6,468 nt of DNA, from NCBI GenBank assembly GCA_016463455.1, contig JAEMRG010000115.1, positions 1-6,468 on the forward strand, written 5' to 3'. Of this stretch, positions 1-5,784 are shown piece after piece. The position numbers and the translations under genes are program-made. This DNA is from Rhodoferax sp. Lineage in GTDB: Bacteria > Pseudomonadota > Gammaproteobacteria > Burkholderiales > Burkholderiaceae_C. Under the pieces are notes generated by a model. The model saw only the letters and a program-made list of their open reading frames with translations. It made no database searches and had not been told where the DNA came from. Positions within the stretch are counted from its first letter, which is position 1. Every line of letters starts with the position of its first letter.

Positions 1-181
1 GGTGGGCGTTCCGTCAATGGTTAAAAAACATCAACCATCAAACGGAGGCTGCGCCAGGTGCGTCTGCTACGCTGCCGGTGCGGCTGGGGCCCTCTTTACT
101 TGGACCCGGTGAATGTTGGGAGATGTGCAAATTTCGCTGGCGCCGGCCTGATTGCCGTACTGCCCTTAAGCGAAGCCTTCG

Positions 182-210
182 ATTATGGCACGGATTCGGG
201 TTTGTACTAA
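182..210 (-). promoter_or_regulatory. Weak minus-strand promoter candidate
   Basis: On the minus strand a CATAAT hexamer (182-187, 5 of 6 to TATAAT) lies 17 bp downstream of TTAGTA (205-210, only 3 of 6 to TTGACA). The palindrome CGAAGCCTTCG (171-181) sits directly after the -10 and could be an operator or chance. Transcription would run off the left edge, so any served gene is outside the window. This is a speculative site. Confidence 0.2.
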
Positions 211-240
211 TGCGCCGGCCTTGCAAGCAATAATGGCGCG

Positions 241-271
241 ACTAAAACGGCACGCATGCGCGGCGCGTGCC
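241..271 (-). terminator. Probable intrinsic terminator of orn
   Basis: Read on the minus strand, 15 nt after the orn stop codon, GGCACGC (271-265) pairs perfectly with GCGTGCC (255-249) around a 9-nt loop. It is followed by GTTTTAG (248-242). A 7-bp GC-rich stem plus a short T run is the pattern of a Rho-independent terminator. The T run is short and starts after a G, so it may be inefficient. Confidence 0.5.
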
Positions 272-286
272 CGGGCGTCCAAGCGC

Positions 287-853
287 TTAGATCTTCAAGA
301 AATGCGTTCGGTAGTGTTCCAGCTCATCGATAGATTCATGCACGTCAGCCAGCGCAGTGTGTTTTTGTTGCTTTTTAAAACTCGCGTACACCTCGGGTCG
401 CCAGCGTCGGCTGAGCTCTTTTAAGGTGCTGACATCCAGGTTGCGGTAGTGGAAAAAGGCCTCCAGGCGCGGCATATAGGCGGCCAGAAAACGCCGGTCC
501 TGGCCGATGGTGTTGCCACACAGGGGCGAGGCGCCGGCGGGCAGGTACTGCGCCAAAAATACAAGCAAGGCCTCTTCGGCCTGCGCCTCGTTCCAGGTCG
601 AGGCGCGCACTTTGTCGATAAGGCCACTTTTGCCGTGGGTGCCCTTGTTCCAGGCGTCCATGGCGTCGAGCTGCGCATCGGACTGGTGGATCACAAACAC
701 CGGGCCTTCGGTGCGCAACTCCAACAGAGGGCCGGTAACGACCACAGCGATTTCGATAATTCGGTCCTGTGCCGGATGCAGGCCGGTCATTTCGCAGTCC
801 AGCCAGACCAGGTTTTTGTCGGATTTTGTGAGTGGGCTTAATGGGTCTTGCAT
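287..853 (-). CDS. orn: Oligoribonuclease (DEDDh 3'-5' exonuclease)
   Basis: Cytoplasmic exonuclease that degrades 2-5 nt RNA fragments, especially diribonucleotides including pGpG from c-di-GMP breakdown, to mononucleotides. It is essential in several proteobacteria. The 188-residue product matches the family's usual size of about 180. The acidic metal ligands are visible: D19 and E21 in WLDCEMTGL, D119 in CGNTIGQDRRF, and H165 and D170 in KHTALADVHES. The family-typical HYRNLDVSTLKEL stretch (135-147) is also present. The ATG at 853 is the only sensible start, because the next Met (22) lies inside the first catalytic motif. There is no Shine-Dalgarno sequence before it. An imperfect -10 hexamer ends 7 nt upstream, so the mRNA may be leaderless. 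The gene is divergent from the M48 protease gene with 37 bp between them, and a likely terminator follows it. The identification is secure. Confidence 0.97.
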   Translation of the reverse strand: MQDPLSPLTKSDKNLVWLDCEMTGLHPAQDRIIEIAVVVTGPLLELRTEGPVFVIHQSDAQLDAMDAWNKGTHGKSGLIDKVRASTWNEAQAEEALLVFLAQYLPAGASPLCGNTIGQDRRFLAAYMPRLEAFFHYRNLDVSTLKELSRRWRPEVYASFKKQQKHTALADVHESIDELEHYRTHFLKI

Positions 854-890
854 AGTTGAGATTGTCGCCTATGGCCTAAACTGCGTCCCC
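854..890. promoter_or_regulatory. Divergent orn / M48 protease promoter region
   Basis: Only 37 bp separate the two start codons, so both promoters must sit here or reach into the coding ends. Rightward: TTGAGA (856-861), 15-bp spacer, TAAACT (877-882), then 8 nt to the ATG at 891. Leftward on the minus strand: GACAAT (861-866), 7 nt before the ATG at 853, with at best a 3-of-6 -35 (GGGACG) 17 bp upstream. Neither ATG has a purine-rich Shine-Dalgarno. The two -10/-35 sets overlap, so polymerase binding would be mutually exclusive if both are real. The hexamers are imperfect, and the assignments are inferred. Confidence 0.45.
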
Positions 891-2171
891 ATGCAAGACA
901 CCGCGCTCAATCCCTCCGACACCCTGACCTTTGTTTTTGCGCTGGCCCTGTCCGCCAGCCTTTTATTGAAATTGTGGCTGACCACGCGCCAGATCCGGCA
1001 TGTAGCCACCCACCGTGACGCGGTGCCGCCAGCCTTCGCATCCACTATTGCCTTGCAAGCGCATCAGCGCGCGGCCGATTACACGGTGGTGAAAGCACGC
1101 TTTGGACTGATCGAACTGGCGTGGGGCGCGGCCCTCGCCTTGGCCTGGACGCTGCTGGGGGGCTTATCTGCATTGAACGGCGTTTTACTAGACACCCTGG
1201 GCGCAGGCCTTTGGCAGCAACTGGCCCTGGTAGGCGCCTTCACCGCCATCAACACGCTGCTGGAATTGCCTTTCTCGCTGTACGCGACGTTTATTATTGA
1301 AGAGCGATTTGGCTTTAACAAAACCAGTGCCAAACTCTGGCTGCAAGACCTGATCAAATCCCTGTTCTTGGGCCTGCTGATTGGCGGCCCCTTGCTCGCC
1401 CTGGTGCTTTGGATGATGGCTGCGGCGGGCACGCTGTGGTGGGCCTGGACCTGGGGTGTGTGGATGGGTTTCAACCTACTGGCCATGCTGATTTATCCGA
1501 CCTGGATTGCGCCGCTGTTCAATAAATTCCAAGCATTGGACGACAAGGCACTGACTGAGCGCGTGCGCGCCCTGATGCAGCGCTGCGGCTTTCAGGCGCA
1601 AGGTTTTTATGTGATGGACGGCAGCAAACGCAGCGCCCATGCCAACGCCTATTTCACCGGCTTTGGCGCCTCTAAACGGGTAGTTTTTTATGACACCTTG
1701 CTGGCTCGCCTTACGCCCGACGAAGTCGATGCGGTGCTGGCCCATGAATTAGGCCATTTCAAGCACAAACATATTCTCAAGCGCATCGTGTCGATTTTCG
1801 CCATCAGTCTGGCCGGCTTTGCGGCTTTGGGCTGGGCCAGCGCGCAAGTATGGTTTTATACCGGCTTGGGCGTGATTCCCAACTTAGCGGGCGCCAACGA
1901 TGCCCTGGCTTTGTTGCTATTTATGCTGGCCTTACCTTCTTTTACCGGTTTTCTCGGGCCGCTATTTGCCCAGATTTCACGCAAGCACGAGTTTGAGGCC
2001 GATGCCTATGCCATGGCCCAAACGCGCGGCGCGGATTTGGCCTCAGCCTTGCTGAAGTTATACGAAGACAACGCCTCCACGCTTACGCCAGACCCGCTCT
2101 ATGTCAAGTTTTATTACTCGCACCCGCCGGCCTCTGAACGCCTGGGCCGCATGCTGGCGGCGCCTTTATAA
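891..2171 (+). CDS. M48 family metalloprotease, Ste24/CAAX type
   Basis: Integral inner-membrane zinc endopeptidase of MEROPS family M48, with the bacterial Ste24-like layout. Family members take part in membrane-protein quality control or processing; the substrate here is unknown, and prenylated CAAX proteins are not expected in bacteria. The 426-residue product has hydrophobic segments near 10-30, 73-95, 103-125, 157-205 (probably two), 296-320 and 332-355. The M48_N-type region precedes the peptidase domain. The zinc/catalytic motif H285-E-L-G-H289 is followed by the third ligand E367 and D371 in KHEFEADAYA. A conserved C-terminal YSHPPASERL is also present. ATG 891 is chosen because further upstream extension would run antisense through orn, and the nearby ATG at 871 is closed by a stop after two codons. 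No Shine-Dalgarno is visible. It is the first gene of a cluster with phhB and rsgA. It resembles Ste24 more than HtpX in its long N-terminal membrane region. Confidence 0.93.
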   Translation: MQDTALNPSDTLTFVFALALSASLLLKLWLTTRQIRHVATHRDAVPPAFASTIALQAHQRAADYTVVKARFGLIELAWGAALALAWTLLGGLSALNGVLLDTLGAGLWQQLALVGAFTAINTLLELPFSLYATFIIEERFGFNKTSAKLWLQDLIKSLFLGLLIGGPLLALVLWMMAAAGTLWWAWTWGVWMGFNLLAMLIYPTWIAPLFNKFQALDDKALTERVRALMQRCGFQAQGFYVMDGSKRSAHANAYFTGFGASKRVVFYDTLLARLTPDEVDAVLAHELGHFKHKHILKRIVSIFAISLAGFAALGWASAQVWFYTGLGVIPNLAGANDALALLLFMLALPSFTGFLGPLFAQISRKHEFEADAYAMAQTRGADLASALLKLYEDNASTLTPDPLYVKFYYSHPPASERLGRMLAAPL

Positions 2172-2180
2172 AGTCAACCT

Positions 2181-2537
2181 ATGAATACAGCCGCTGCCAC
2201 ACCCCAAAGCGCCACAAGCCAGGCTCTGACCGGCCCGCAAGTCATCGCGCGGCTGGCCAGTTTGGACGGATGGAAGCTATGGGGCGACGGCGACACACTG
2301 GCGATTGAAAAAACATTCTGCTTTGCAAGCTATTTGCACACCCTGGCATTTGCCAATGCCGTAGCCTATGTAGCCGAGCAACAAGATCACCATCCGGACA
2401 TGCTGCTGGCCTACCGCAGCTGCAGTGTGCGCTGGCGCTCCCACGATGTGGCCGGTATCTCGCAGCGGGATGTGCGCTGTGCCGCCCTGGTCGATGCCTT
2501 AGCCGACCCAGAGCAAGCCGGGAGCGCGCTTGGCTGA
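2181..2537 (+). CDS. phhB: Pterin-4a-carbinolamine dehydratase
   Basis: Cytoplasmic enzyme that dehydrates 4a-hydroxytetrahydrobiopterin to quinonoid dihydropterin, recycling the cofactor used by phenylalanine hydroxylase. The 118-residue product carries the full family pattern with exact spacing: E66-x3-H70-H71-P72-x5-Y78-x9-H88-x8-D97, where H70, H71 and H88 are the conserved histidines of the active site. The first 15 residues are Ala/Thr/Ser/Gln-rich and probably disordered. The start lies 9 nt after the protease stop without a recognisable Shine-Dalgarno, so translation may depend on coupling to the upstream gene. The last 8 bases overlap rsgA. No phenylalanine hydroxylase gene is in the window. 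In bacteria lacking it such proteins may have another pterin-related role. The family assignment is secure; the physiological partner is not visible. Confidence 0.94.
   Translation: MNTAAATPQSATSQALTGPQVIARLASLDGWKLWGDGDTLAIEKTFCFASYLHTLAFANAVAYVAEQQDHHPDMLLAYRSCSVRWRSHDVAGISQRDVRCAALVDALADPEQAGSALG
2520..2524 (+). promoter_or_regulatory. Shine-Dalgarno fixing the rsgA TTG start
   Basis: GGGAG lies inside the end of phhB, 5 nt before the TTG at 2530. No ATG or GTG in the rsgA frame fits better, so this site supports the TTG start and translation coupled to phhB. Confidence 0.65.
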
Positions 2538-3468
2538 GACAGCCGATTTACAAAAGGGCCTGGTCATCGCCAGCCATGGCCGGCATGTATGGGTGGAGAC
2601 CCCGGCGGGCCGCAAAGTTATCTGCCACGCTCGCGGCAAGAAAAGCCAAACTGTGGTGGGCGACCAGGTGCTCTGGCTTGCCACGCAAGATGAAGGCACC
2701 ATAGAAAAGGTCTTGCCCCGTCGCAATTTGATGTACCGCCAGGACGAAATCCGCACCAAGTCCTTTGCAGCCAATATCGACCAGGTGGTGATTGTTTTGG
2801 GCGCGGAGCCCGAGTTCTCCGATGGGCAGCTGTCGCGCGCTCTGATTGCCGCTGCGGCCCAGCAACTGGACGCGCTCATCGTACTCAATAAACGTGATCT
2901 GGGTAGTTTGTTTGCTGCCGCTTGGGAACGCTTAGCACCCTACCGCGCCATGCAGTACCCGGTTTTAGCTACGGCTTTCAAGCCTTCCAGCGATACGCCC
3001 GTTGTACAAACAGCCGACGATGACACGGAGCGGCTGCGCACACTATTGGCAGGCAAGAGCAGCCTGGTACTAGGTCCCTCAGGCGCGGGAAAAAGTTCGC
3101 TCATCAACCGATGGGTTCCAAAAGCCAATGTCCTGACACAGGAAATTTCTATTGCCTTACAGGCGGGCAAGCACACCACCACCAGCACCACCTGGTACTG
3201 GCTGGACGCAAATAAACAATCAGCCTTGATCGACTCACCAGGGTTTCAGGAATTTGGCCTGCACCACATCGCGCCCATGGACTTGGGCAAGCTCATGCCC
3301 GATATCCAAGCCCAGGCCAGCGACTGCAAGTTTTACAACTGCAGCCATTTGCACGAACCCGGCTGCGGCGTGCGCAGCGCCTGCGCAGCCGAGCCCAGCC
3401 CAATTAGCGCGGTGCGCTACAAAATTTACAGAGACTTGTTTGAAGAGCTTTCGCAAAAGCGGTATTGA
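2530..3468 (+). CDS. rsgA: Ribosome small-subunit GTPase RsgA (YjeQ)
   Basis: Circularly permuted GTPase that binds the 30S subunit late in assembly and checks the decoding centre, releasing RbfA when GTP is hydrolysed. The 312-residue product shows the family order: an N-terminal OB-fold region (about 8-75), then G4 N120-K-R-D123, G1 P-loop GPSGAGKSS at 182-190, and G3 DSPGF at 235-239. The C-terminal zinc-finger ligands are C266, C271, H273 and C279, spaced C-x4-C-x-H-x5-C as in E. coli RsgA. The permutation (G4 before G1) is diagnostic. The start is TTG, 8 bases inside phhB and preceded by GGGAG. It is the last gene of the plus-strand cluster and converges on the CobD-like gene, with 52 bp between their stops. 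I see no strong terminator hairpin in that gap. Confidence 0.97.
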   Translation: MAETADLQKGLVIASHGRHVWVETPAGRKVICHARGKKSQTVVGDQVLWLATQDEGTIEKVLPRRNLMYRQDEIRTKSFAANIDQVVIVLGAEPEFSDGQLSRALIAAAAQQLDALIVLNKRDLGSLFAAAWERLAPYRAMQYPVLATAFKPSSDTPVVQTADDDTERLRTLLAGKSSLVLGPSGAGKSSLINRWVPKANVLTQEISIALQAGKHTTTSTTWYWLDANKQSALIDSPGFQEFGLHHIAPMDLGKLMPDIQAQASDCKFYNCSHLHEPGCGVRSACAAEPSPISAVRYKIYRDLFEELSQKRY

Positions 3469-3520
3469 GGCGCACGCTTCCAGCCAACAAAGCGCTTAGC
3501 GGCAGGCGCGGTTGAGTACT

Positions 3521-4441
3521 TCAGCCCAGCAAACGCGCCAGCGACATCAAGGCCAGCACCACCATCCACATCACCACCGTGCGCCAGACCAGGCCGACTA
3601 TGGCACGCAAATGGCCTAGCTGGGGCACCGGTGCTGCATTGCGCAAGTCCACTTCGGTCAGTCCGATATGAACCGCTCCGGCGGTCGCCGCCAGGACGAT
3701 GCCGTCGTTATCGCCAGGCACAGCGGCTTCAAATTTTCGCCACCGGTCAATCGCATCTTCAAAGCTGCCTACAAAAGCAAAGCCCATGGCCGTCAAGCGG
3801 GTCGGAATCCAATCGATCCGGTGCCACCACAGGCCCACATAGTCCCGCAATGCCGGGCTGAGCAGCAAGGTCTGCGGGCTCACCGGTCGTTTAGCCAAGG
3901 CGGAAAAATACTCCGCCAAACGGTACATCACCGCGCCTGCAGGCCCCAGCCCCAAAGCAGATAACAGCGAATACCAGGCAAATACCCCAAATACGCAGCG
4001 GTGGGCATTGAGCACCGAATGGGCAATCACTTGGCGGACAATTTCGCTGCGTGGCAGATCGGACGCATCGATCTGCATCCATTGGGCCAACAGGCTGCGC
4101 GCGGCGTCTTCGTCCCCGGCTTCCAGCGCATCGCGGATATCGGTGAAATGGTGGCTGAACTGCCTGAAACCCAGCGTGAAGTACAAAATGATGATGTTCC
4201 ACACCAATGCAGCCATCCATCCCAGCCAAAACAGAAAGGCCCAATGCACCAGGGCGATGAGAACTGTGGGTAACAAGACGACCACGACGCAGGTCAACCT
4301 GGCGTGTGCATCCTGCCCGGTGTCCAGCTGGCGTACCGCCCAGGACAGAGCGCTTCGCAGCTGCGTAGGCAAAAAATTCGTACCCTTGAGCGGGCGGGCC
4401 TGCTCAATCAGTAAAGCACAAAGAATGGCAAAAAAGCTCAT
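3521..4441 (-). CDS. CobD/CbiB-AmpE superfamily membrane protein
   Basis: Integral membrane protein of 306 residues in the superfamily that joins adenosylcobinamide-phosphate synthase (CobD/CbiB) and AmpE. Hydrophobic segments lie near 1-13, 50-90 (probably two), 148-170 and 280-305. The recognisable core is HRIDWIPTRLTAMGFAFVG (207-225). From memory of the families, IDWIPTRLTAMGFAFVGSF resembles AmpE (DWVPARLLTLGFALVG) more than CbiB. The N-terminal GDP...HPV-type motif and the RDAP...NAGWPEAA-type block of real cobinamide synthases are not seen. Automated annotation often calls such proteins CobD; a role in cobalamin synthesis is not supported. AmpE is linked to beta-lactamase regulation in enterobacteria, but no ampD or ampR is nearby. 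The ATG at 4441 has an in-frame TGA 9 nt upstream, so it cannot be extended. Its stop converges on rsgA; it probably shares a transcript with the Nudix gene 39 bp upstream. Confidence 0.8.
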   Translation of the reverse strand: MSFFAILCALLIEQARPLKGTNFLPTQLRSALSWAVRQLDTGQDAHARLTCVVVVLLPTVLIALVHWAFLFWLGWMAALVWNIIILYFTLGFRQFSHHFTDIRDALEAGDEDAARSLLAQWMQIDASDLPRSEIVRQVIAHSVLNAHRCVFGVFAWYSLLSALGLGPAGAVMYRLAEYFSALAKRPVSPQTLLLSPALRDYVGLWWHRIDWIPTRLTAMGFAFVGSFEDAIDRWRKFEAAVPGDNDGIVLAATAGAVHIGLTEVDLRNAAPVPQLGHLRAIVGLVWRTVVMWMVVLALMSLARLLG

Positions 4442-4480
4442 GTCACCGCATCATACCGACGGGCTGGGCCGCAACTGGGC

Positions 4481-5158
4481 CTAAGCCGGAAGTAAAAACC
4501 GGTACAAATTGCGCAACATACCGGCGGTGGCGCCCCAGATATAGCGCTCCTGGGCGCCATCCTGGTAGGGCATGGAAATCCAATGGCGTGGGCCTATGGG
4601 AGTTTGCAGGGTGTGGCGCCGGTGGTGCGCCGGGTTCATCAAAAAATCCAGCGGCACTTCAAATACGGCATCGACTTCACCGGCATTGGGCGCGATGGCA
4701 TAGTCGGGCTCTAGCAGTGCCACCACTGGCGTCACCACGAAACCACTGCCCGTGGTGTAGTGCGGAAGACTACCCAAAACGTGCACATGGCGTGGGTGCA
4801 AGCCCACCTCTTCCTGGGCCTCGCGCAAGGCGGTGGCCACGGCGTCCTGGTCCTCTGCATCCGATTTACCGCCTGGAAAGGCGACCTGACCGGCATGGCT
4901 ACTCAGTCCGGCATTTCGCAGCGTCAGTAACACCGTAGGTCGCTCATGGGTCACTAAGCCGACCAGCACGGAGGCGGCGCTGGGTTGACGGTCTATAAAG
5001 CGTGGCTCCACCCGGAATTCGGGCTCCCAGACGGGAGGCGCATGAAAGCGCAGGGCTAGCGCTTTCGGATGGAAATGGTCGTCAGGTACCGGTGGCAGAT
5101 GCCCGTCGGCCAACTCAAAAGGCACTTGGCGCGGGTCAAATGGCGGGATATTGCTCAT
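4481..5158 (-). CDS. Nudix hydrolase, CoA pyrophosphatase (NudL-type)
   Basis: Cytoplasmic Nudix enzyme expected to cleave the pyrophosphate of CoA or CoA derivatives into 3',5'-ADP and 4'-phosphopantetheine. Numbering from the upstream GTG (5170), the CoA-family block LLTLRNAGLSSHAGQ (81-95) runs into FPGG (98-101) and the Nudix helix REAQEEVGL (116-124), with E117, E120 and E121 as expected metal ligands. The spacing between GG and REAxEE is one residue longer than the generic Nudix box, as in E. coli NudL. In LLTxR(S/A)x3R, the usual S/A and second R are N86 and S90. The C-terminal YIWGATAGMLRNL matches the family's end. There are about 60 residues before the domain. Two starts are possible: GTG 5170 (229 aa) or ATG 5158 (225 aa). 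I prefer the ATG because a TATAGT hexamer overlaps the GTG. Neither has a Shine-Dalgarno. It probably leads a two-gene transcript with the CobD-like gene. Confidence 0.9.
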   Translation of the reverse strand: MSNIPPFDPRQVPFELADGHLPPVPDDHFHPKALALRFHAPPVWEPEFRVEPRFIDRQPSAASVLVGLVTHERPTVLLTLRNAGLSSHAGQVAFPGGKSDAEDQDAVATALREAQEEVGLHPRHVHVLGSLPHYTTGSGFVVTPVVALLEPDYAIAPNAGEVDAVFEVPLDFLMNPAHHRRHTLQTPIGPRHWISMPYQDGAQERYIWGATAGMLRNLYRFLLPA

Positions 5159-5168
5159 GCTTTTGTGC

Positions 5169-5174
5169 ACTATA
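5169..5174 (-). promoter_or_regulatory. -10 candidate for the Nudix gene
   Basis: TATAGT on the minus strand (5 of 6 to TATAAT) lies 10 nt before ATG 5158. Seventeen bases upstream there is only the T run of the rplS terminator (TTTTTT), so the -35 is poor. A start about 7 nt after this hexamer would give a leader of only a few bases. The position just after a terminator makes a new promoter likely, but the exact site is inferred. Confidence 0.4.
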
Positions 5175-5190
5175 AATTCGTTTGACGCAT

Positions 5191-5225
5191 AAAAAAACCG
5201 CCGCCGGGATGCCCGGGGCGGTTTT
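5191..5225 (-). terminator. Intrinsic terminator of rplS
   Basis: Read on the minus strand, AAAACCGCC (5225-5217) and GGCGGTTTT (5202-5194) form the outer stem, and CCGGG/CCCGG (5216-5212, 5208-5204) the inner stem, with a 3-nt loop and one bulged base (5203). Seven T follow (5197-5191), partly shared with the stem. It lies 20 bp after the rplS stop: a classic Rho-independent terminator. The right arm also ends in TTTT on the plus strand, but no plus-strand gene uses it. Confidence 0.92.
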
Positions 5226-5245
5226 CAAAATTACCGAAGAACCGG

Positions 5246-5617
5246 TCAAGCGGCGGTCTTTTTGGCGGGCAGCTTTTCTTTAATACGTGCCGACTTGCCG
5301 CTGCGGTCACGCAGGTAGTAGAGCTTGGCGCGACGCACATCGCCACGGCGCTTCACTTCGATACCAGCGATCAGTGGGCTGTAGGTTTGGAAGGTACGTT
5401 CCACGCCTTCGCCGCTGGAAATTTTGCGGACGATAAAACCGCTGTTCAGACCGCGATTGCGCTTGGCAATCACCACGCCTTCGTAGGCCTGGACGCGCTT
5501 GCGGGTGCCCTCGACCACATTAACGCTAACGATGACGGTGTCACCAGGGGAGAAATTGGGGATGGTTTTACCCAAACGCGCAATTTCCTCTTGTTCCAGA
5601 ATTTGGATGAGGTTCAT
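5246..5617 (-). CDS. rplS: 50S ribosomal protein L19
   Basis: Structural protein of the large subunit, located at the 30S-50S interface and contributing to intersubunit bridges. The 123-residue product is close to the family length of about 115 and conserved throughout: PNFSPGDTVIVSVNVVEG (20-37), RVQAYEGVVIAKRNRGLNS (41-59), the FIVRKISSGEGVERTF region (61-76) and the basic RGDVRRAKLYYLRDRSGKSARI (91-112). The extra length is a Lys/Ala-rich tail (KLPAKKTAA). The ATG at 5617 begins MNLIQ, as the family usually does; only a weak GAAAGAA precedes it by 3 nt. It follows trmD by 167 bp, wider than usual for this cluster, and has its own likely promoter and a strong terminator. It can therefore be transcribed alone as well as by read-through from trmD. 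Confidence 0.98.
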   Translation of the reverse strand: MNLIQILEQEEIARLGKTIPNFSPGDTVIVSVNVVEGTRKRVQAYEGVVIAKRNRGLNSGFIVRKISSGEGVERTFQTYSPLIAGIEVKRRGDVRRAKLYYLRDRSGKSARIKEKLPAKKTAA

Positions 5618-5724
5618 AGCTTCTTTCGTGATCTTGCAAGCGCCGGGACCCTAAGGGGTCACCTTGTCGTGTCAGCACCATTGCTGCGCCTTATTTGGCC
5701 ATGCAGAGGATCGGTTAGCCAGTC
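5618..5724 (-). promoter_or_regulatory. Candidate rplS 5' leader
   Basis: If transcription starts about 7 nt after the TATAAT at 5725-5730, the rplS mRNA has a leader of about 100 nt. It contains a perfect 5-bp hairpin with a 4-nt loop, GACCC/GGGTC (5660-5656 with 5651-5647), about 30 nt before the start codon, and two minor upstream ATGs. Leaders that bind a ribosomal protein are known for L19 in other phyla. Whether this one is regulatory cannot be told from one sequence. Confidence 0.3.
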
Positions 5725-5733
5725 ATTATAACA
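5725..5733 (-). promoter_or_regulatory. Extended -10 promoter for rplS
   Basis: The minus strand reads TGTTATAAT (5733-5725), a consensus TATAAT with a TGn extension. No good -35 sits at 16-18 bp; TTGAAG lies about 20 bp upstream. An extended -10 can work without a strong -35. The site falls in the 167-bp gap between trmD and rplS and points at rplS. Confidence 0.65.
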
Positions 5734-5784
5734 ATCTAGGCAAGGCGCAGCTTCAACCCGAACTTGGCTCGCGCAGTCAGGGCT

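Larger units (their letters stand above)
1..286. other. Non-coding flank downstream of orn
   Basis: No reading frame here looks like a gene. The longest plus-strand frame (3-233, open at the left edge) is rich in rare codons such as CGA, GGA, CTA and TTA and has no recognisable motif. The minus-strand frame at 38-226 is arginine/serine-rich and low in complexity, as expected of an antisense frame in GC-rich DNA. What can be seen is a 7-bp GC hairpin suited to ending orn transcription (241-271), an 11-bp odd palindrome CGAAGCCTTCG (171-181) next to a minus-strand CATAAT hexamer (182-187), and a 6-bp inverted repeat ATGGTT/AACCAT at about 18-39. These would fit a leader for a minus-strand gene lying left of the window, but that is inference. 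The tail of an unrecognised plus-strand gene ending at 233 cannot be excluded. Confidence 0.5.

Noticed and set aside
3..233. Possible plus-strand gene tail open at the left edge
   Set aside because: Many rare codons and no recognisable motif; kept only as an unexplained region, not called as a gene.
185..424. Plus-strand frame of 79 codons overlapping the end of orn
   Set aside because: Antisense to the conserved C-terminal part of orn and without any recognisable motif.
507..890. In-frame upstream extension of the M48 protease reading frame
   Set aside because: It runs antisense through most of orn, has no protein-like composition, and the protease domain layout is complete from the ATG at 891.
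281..3499. Ten-base repeat AAGCGCTTAG at 281-290 and 3490-3499, both just outside gene ends
   Set aside because: A shared 10-mer is expected by chance many times in 6.5 kb, and the flanks differ.
3469..3520. Terminator in the convergent gap between rsgA and the CobD-like gene
   Set aside because: Only stems of about 4 bp are visible and there is no T run on either strand.
5560..5680. Short upstream reading frame in the rplS leader overlapping the rplS start in another frame
   Set aside because: No Shine-Dalgarno before its ATG, no protein-like composition, and no second line of evidence for translation.
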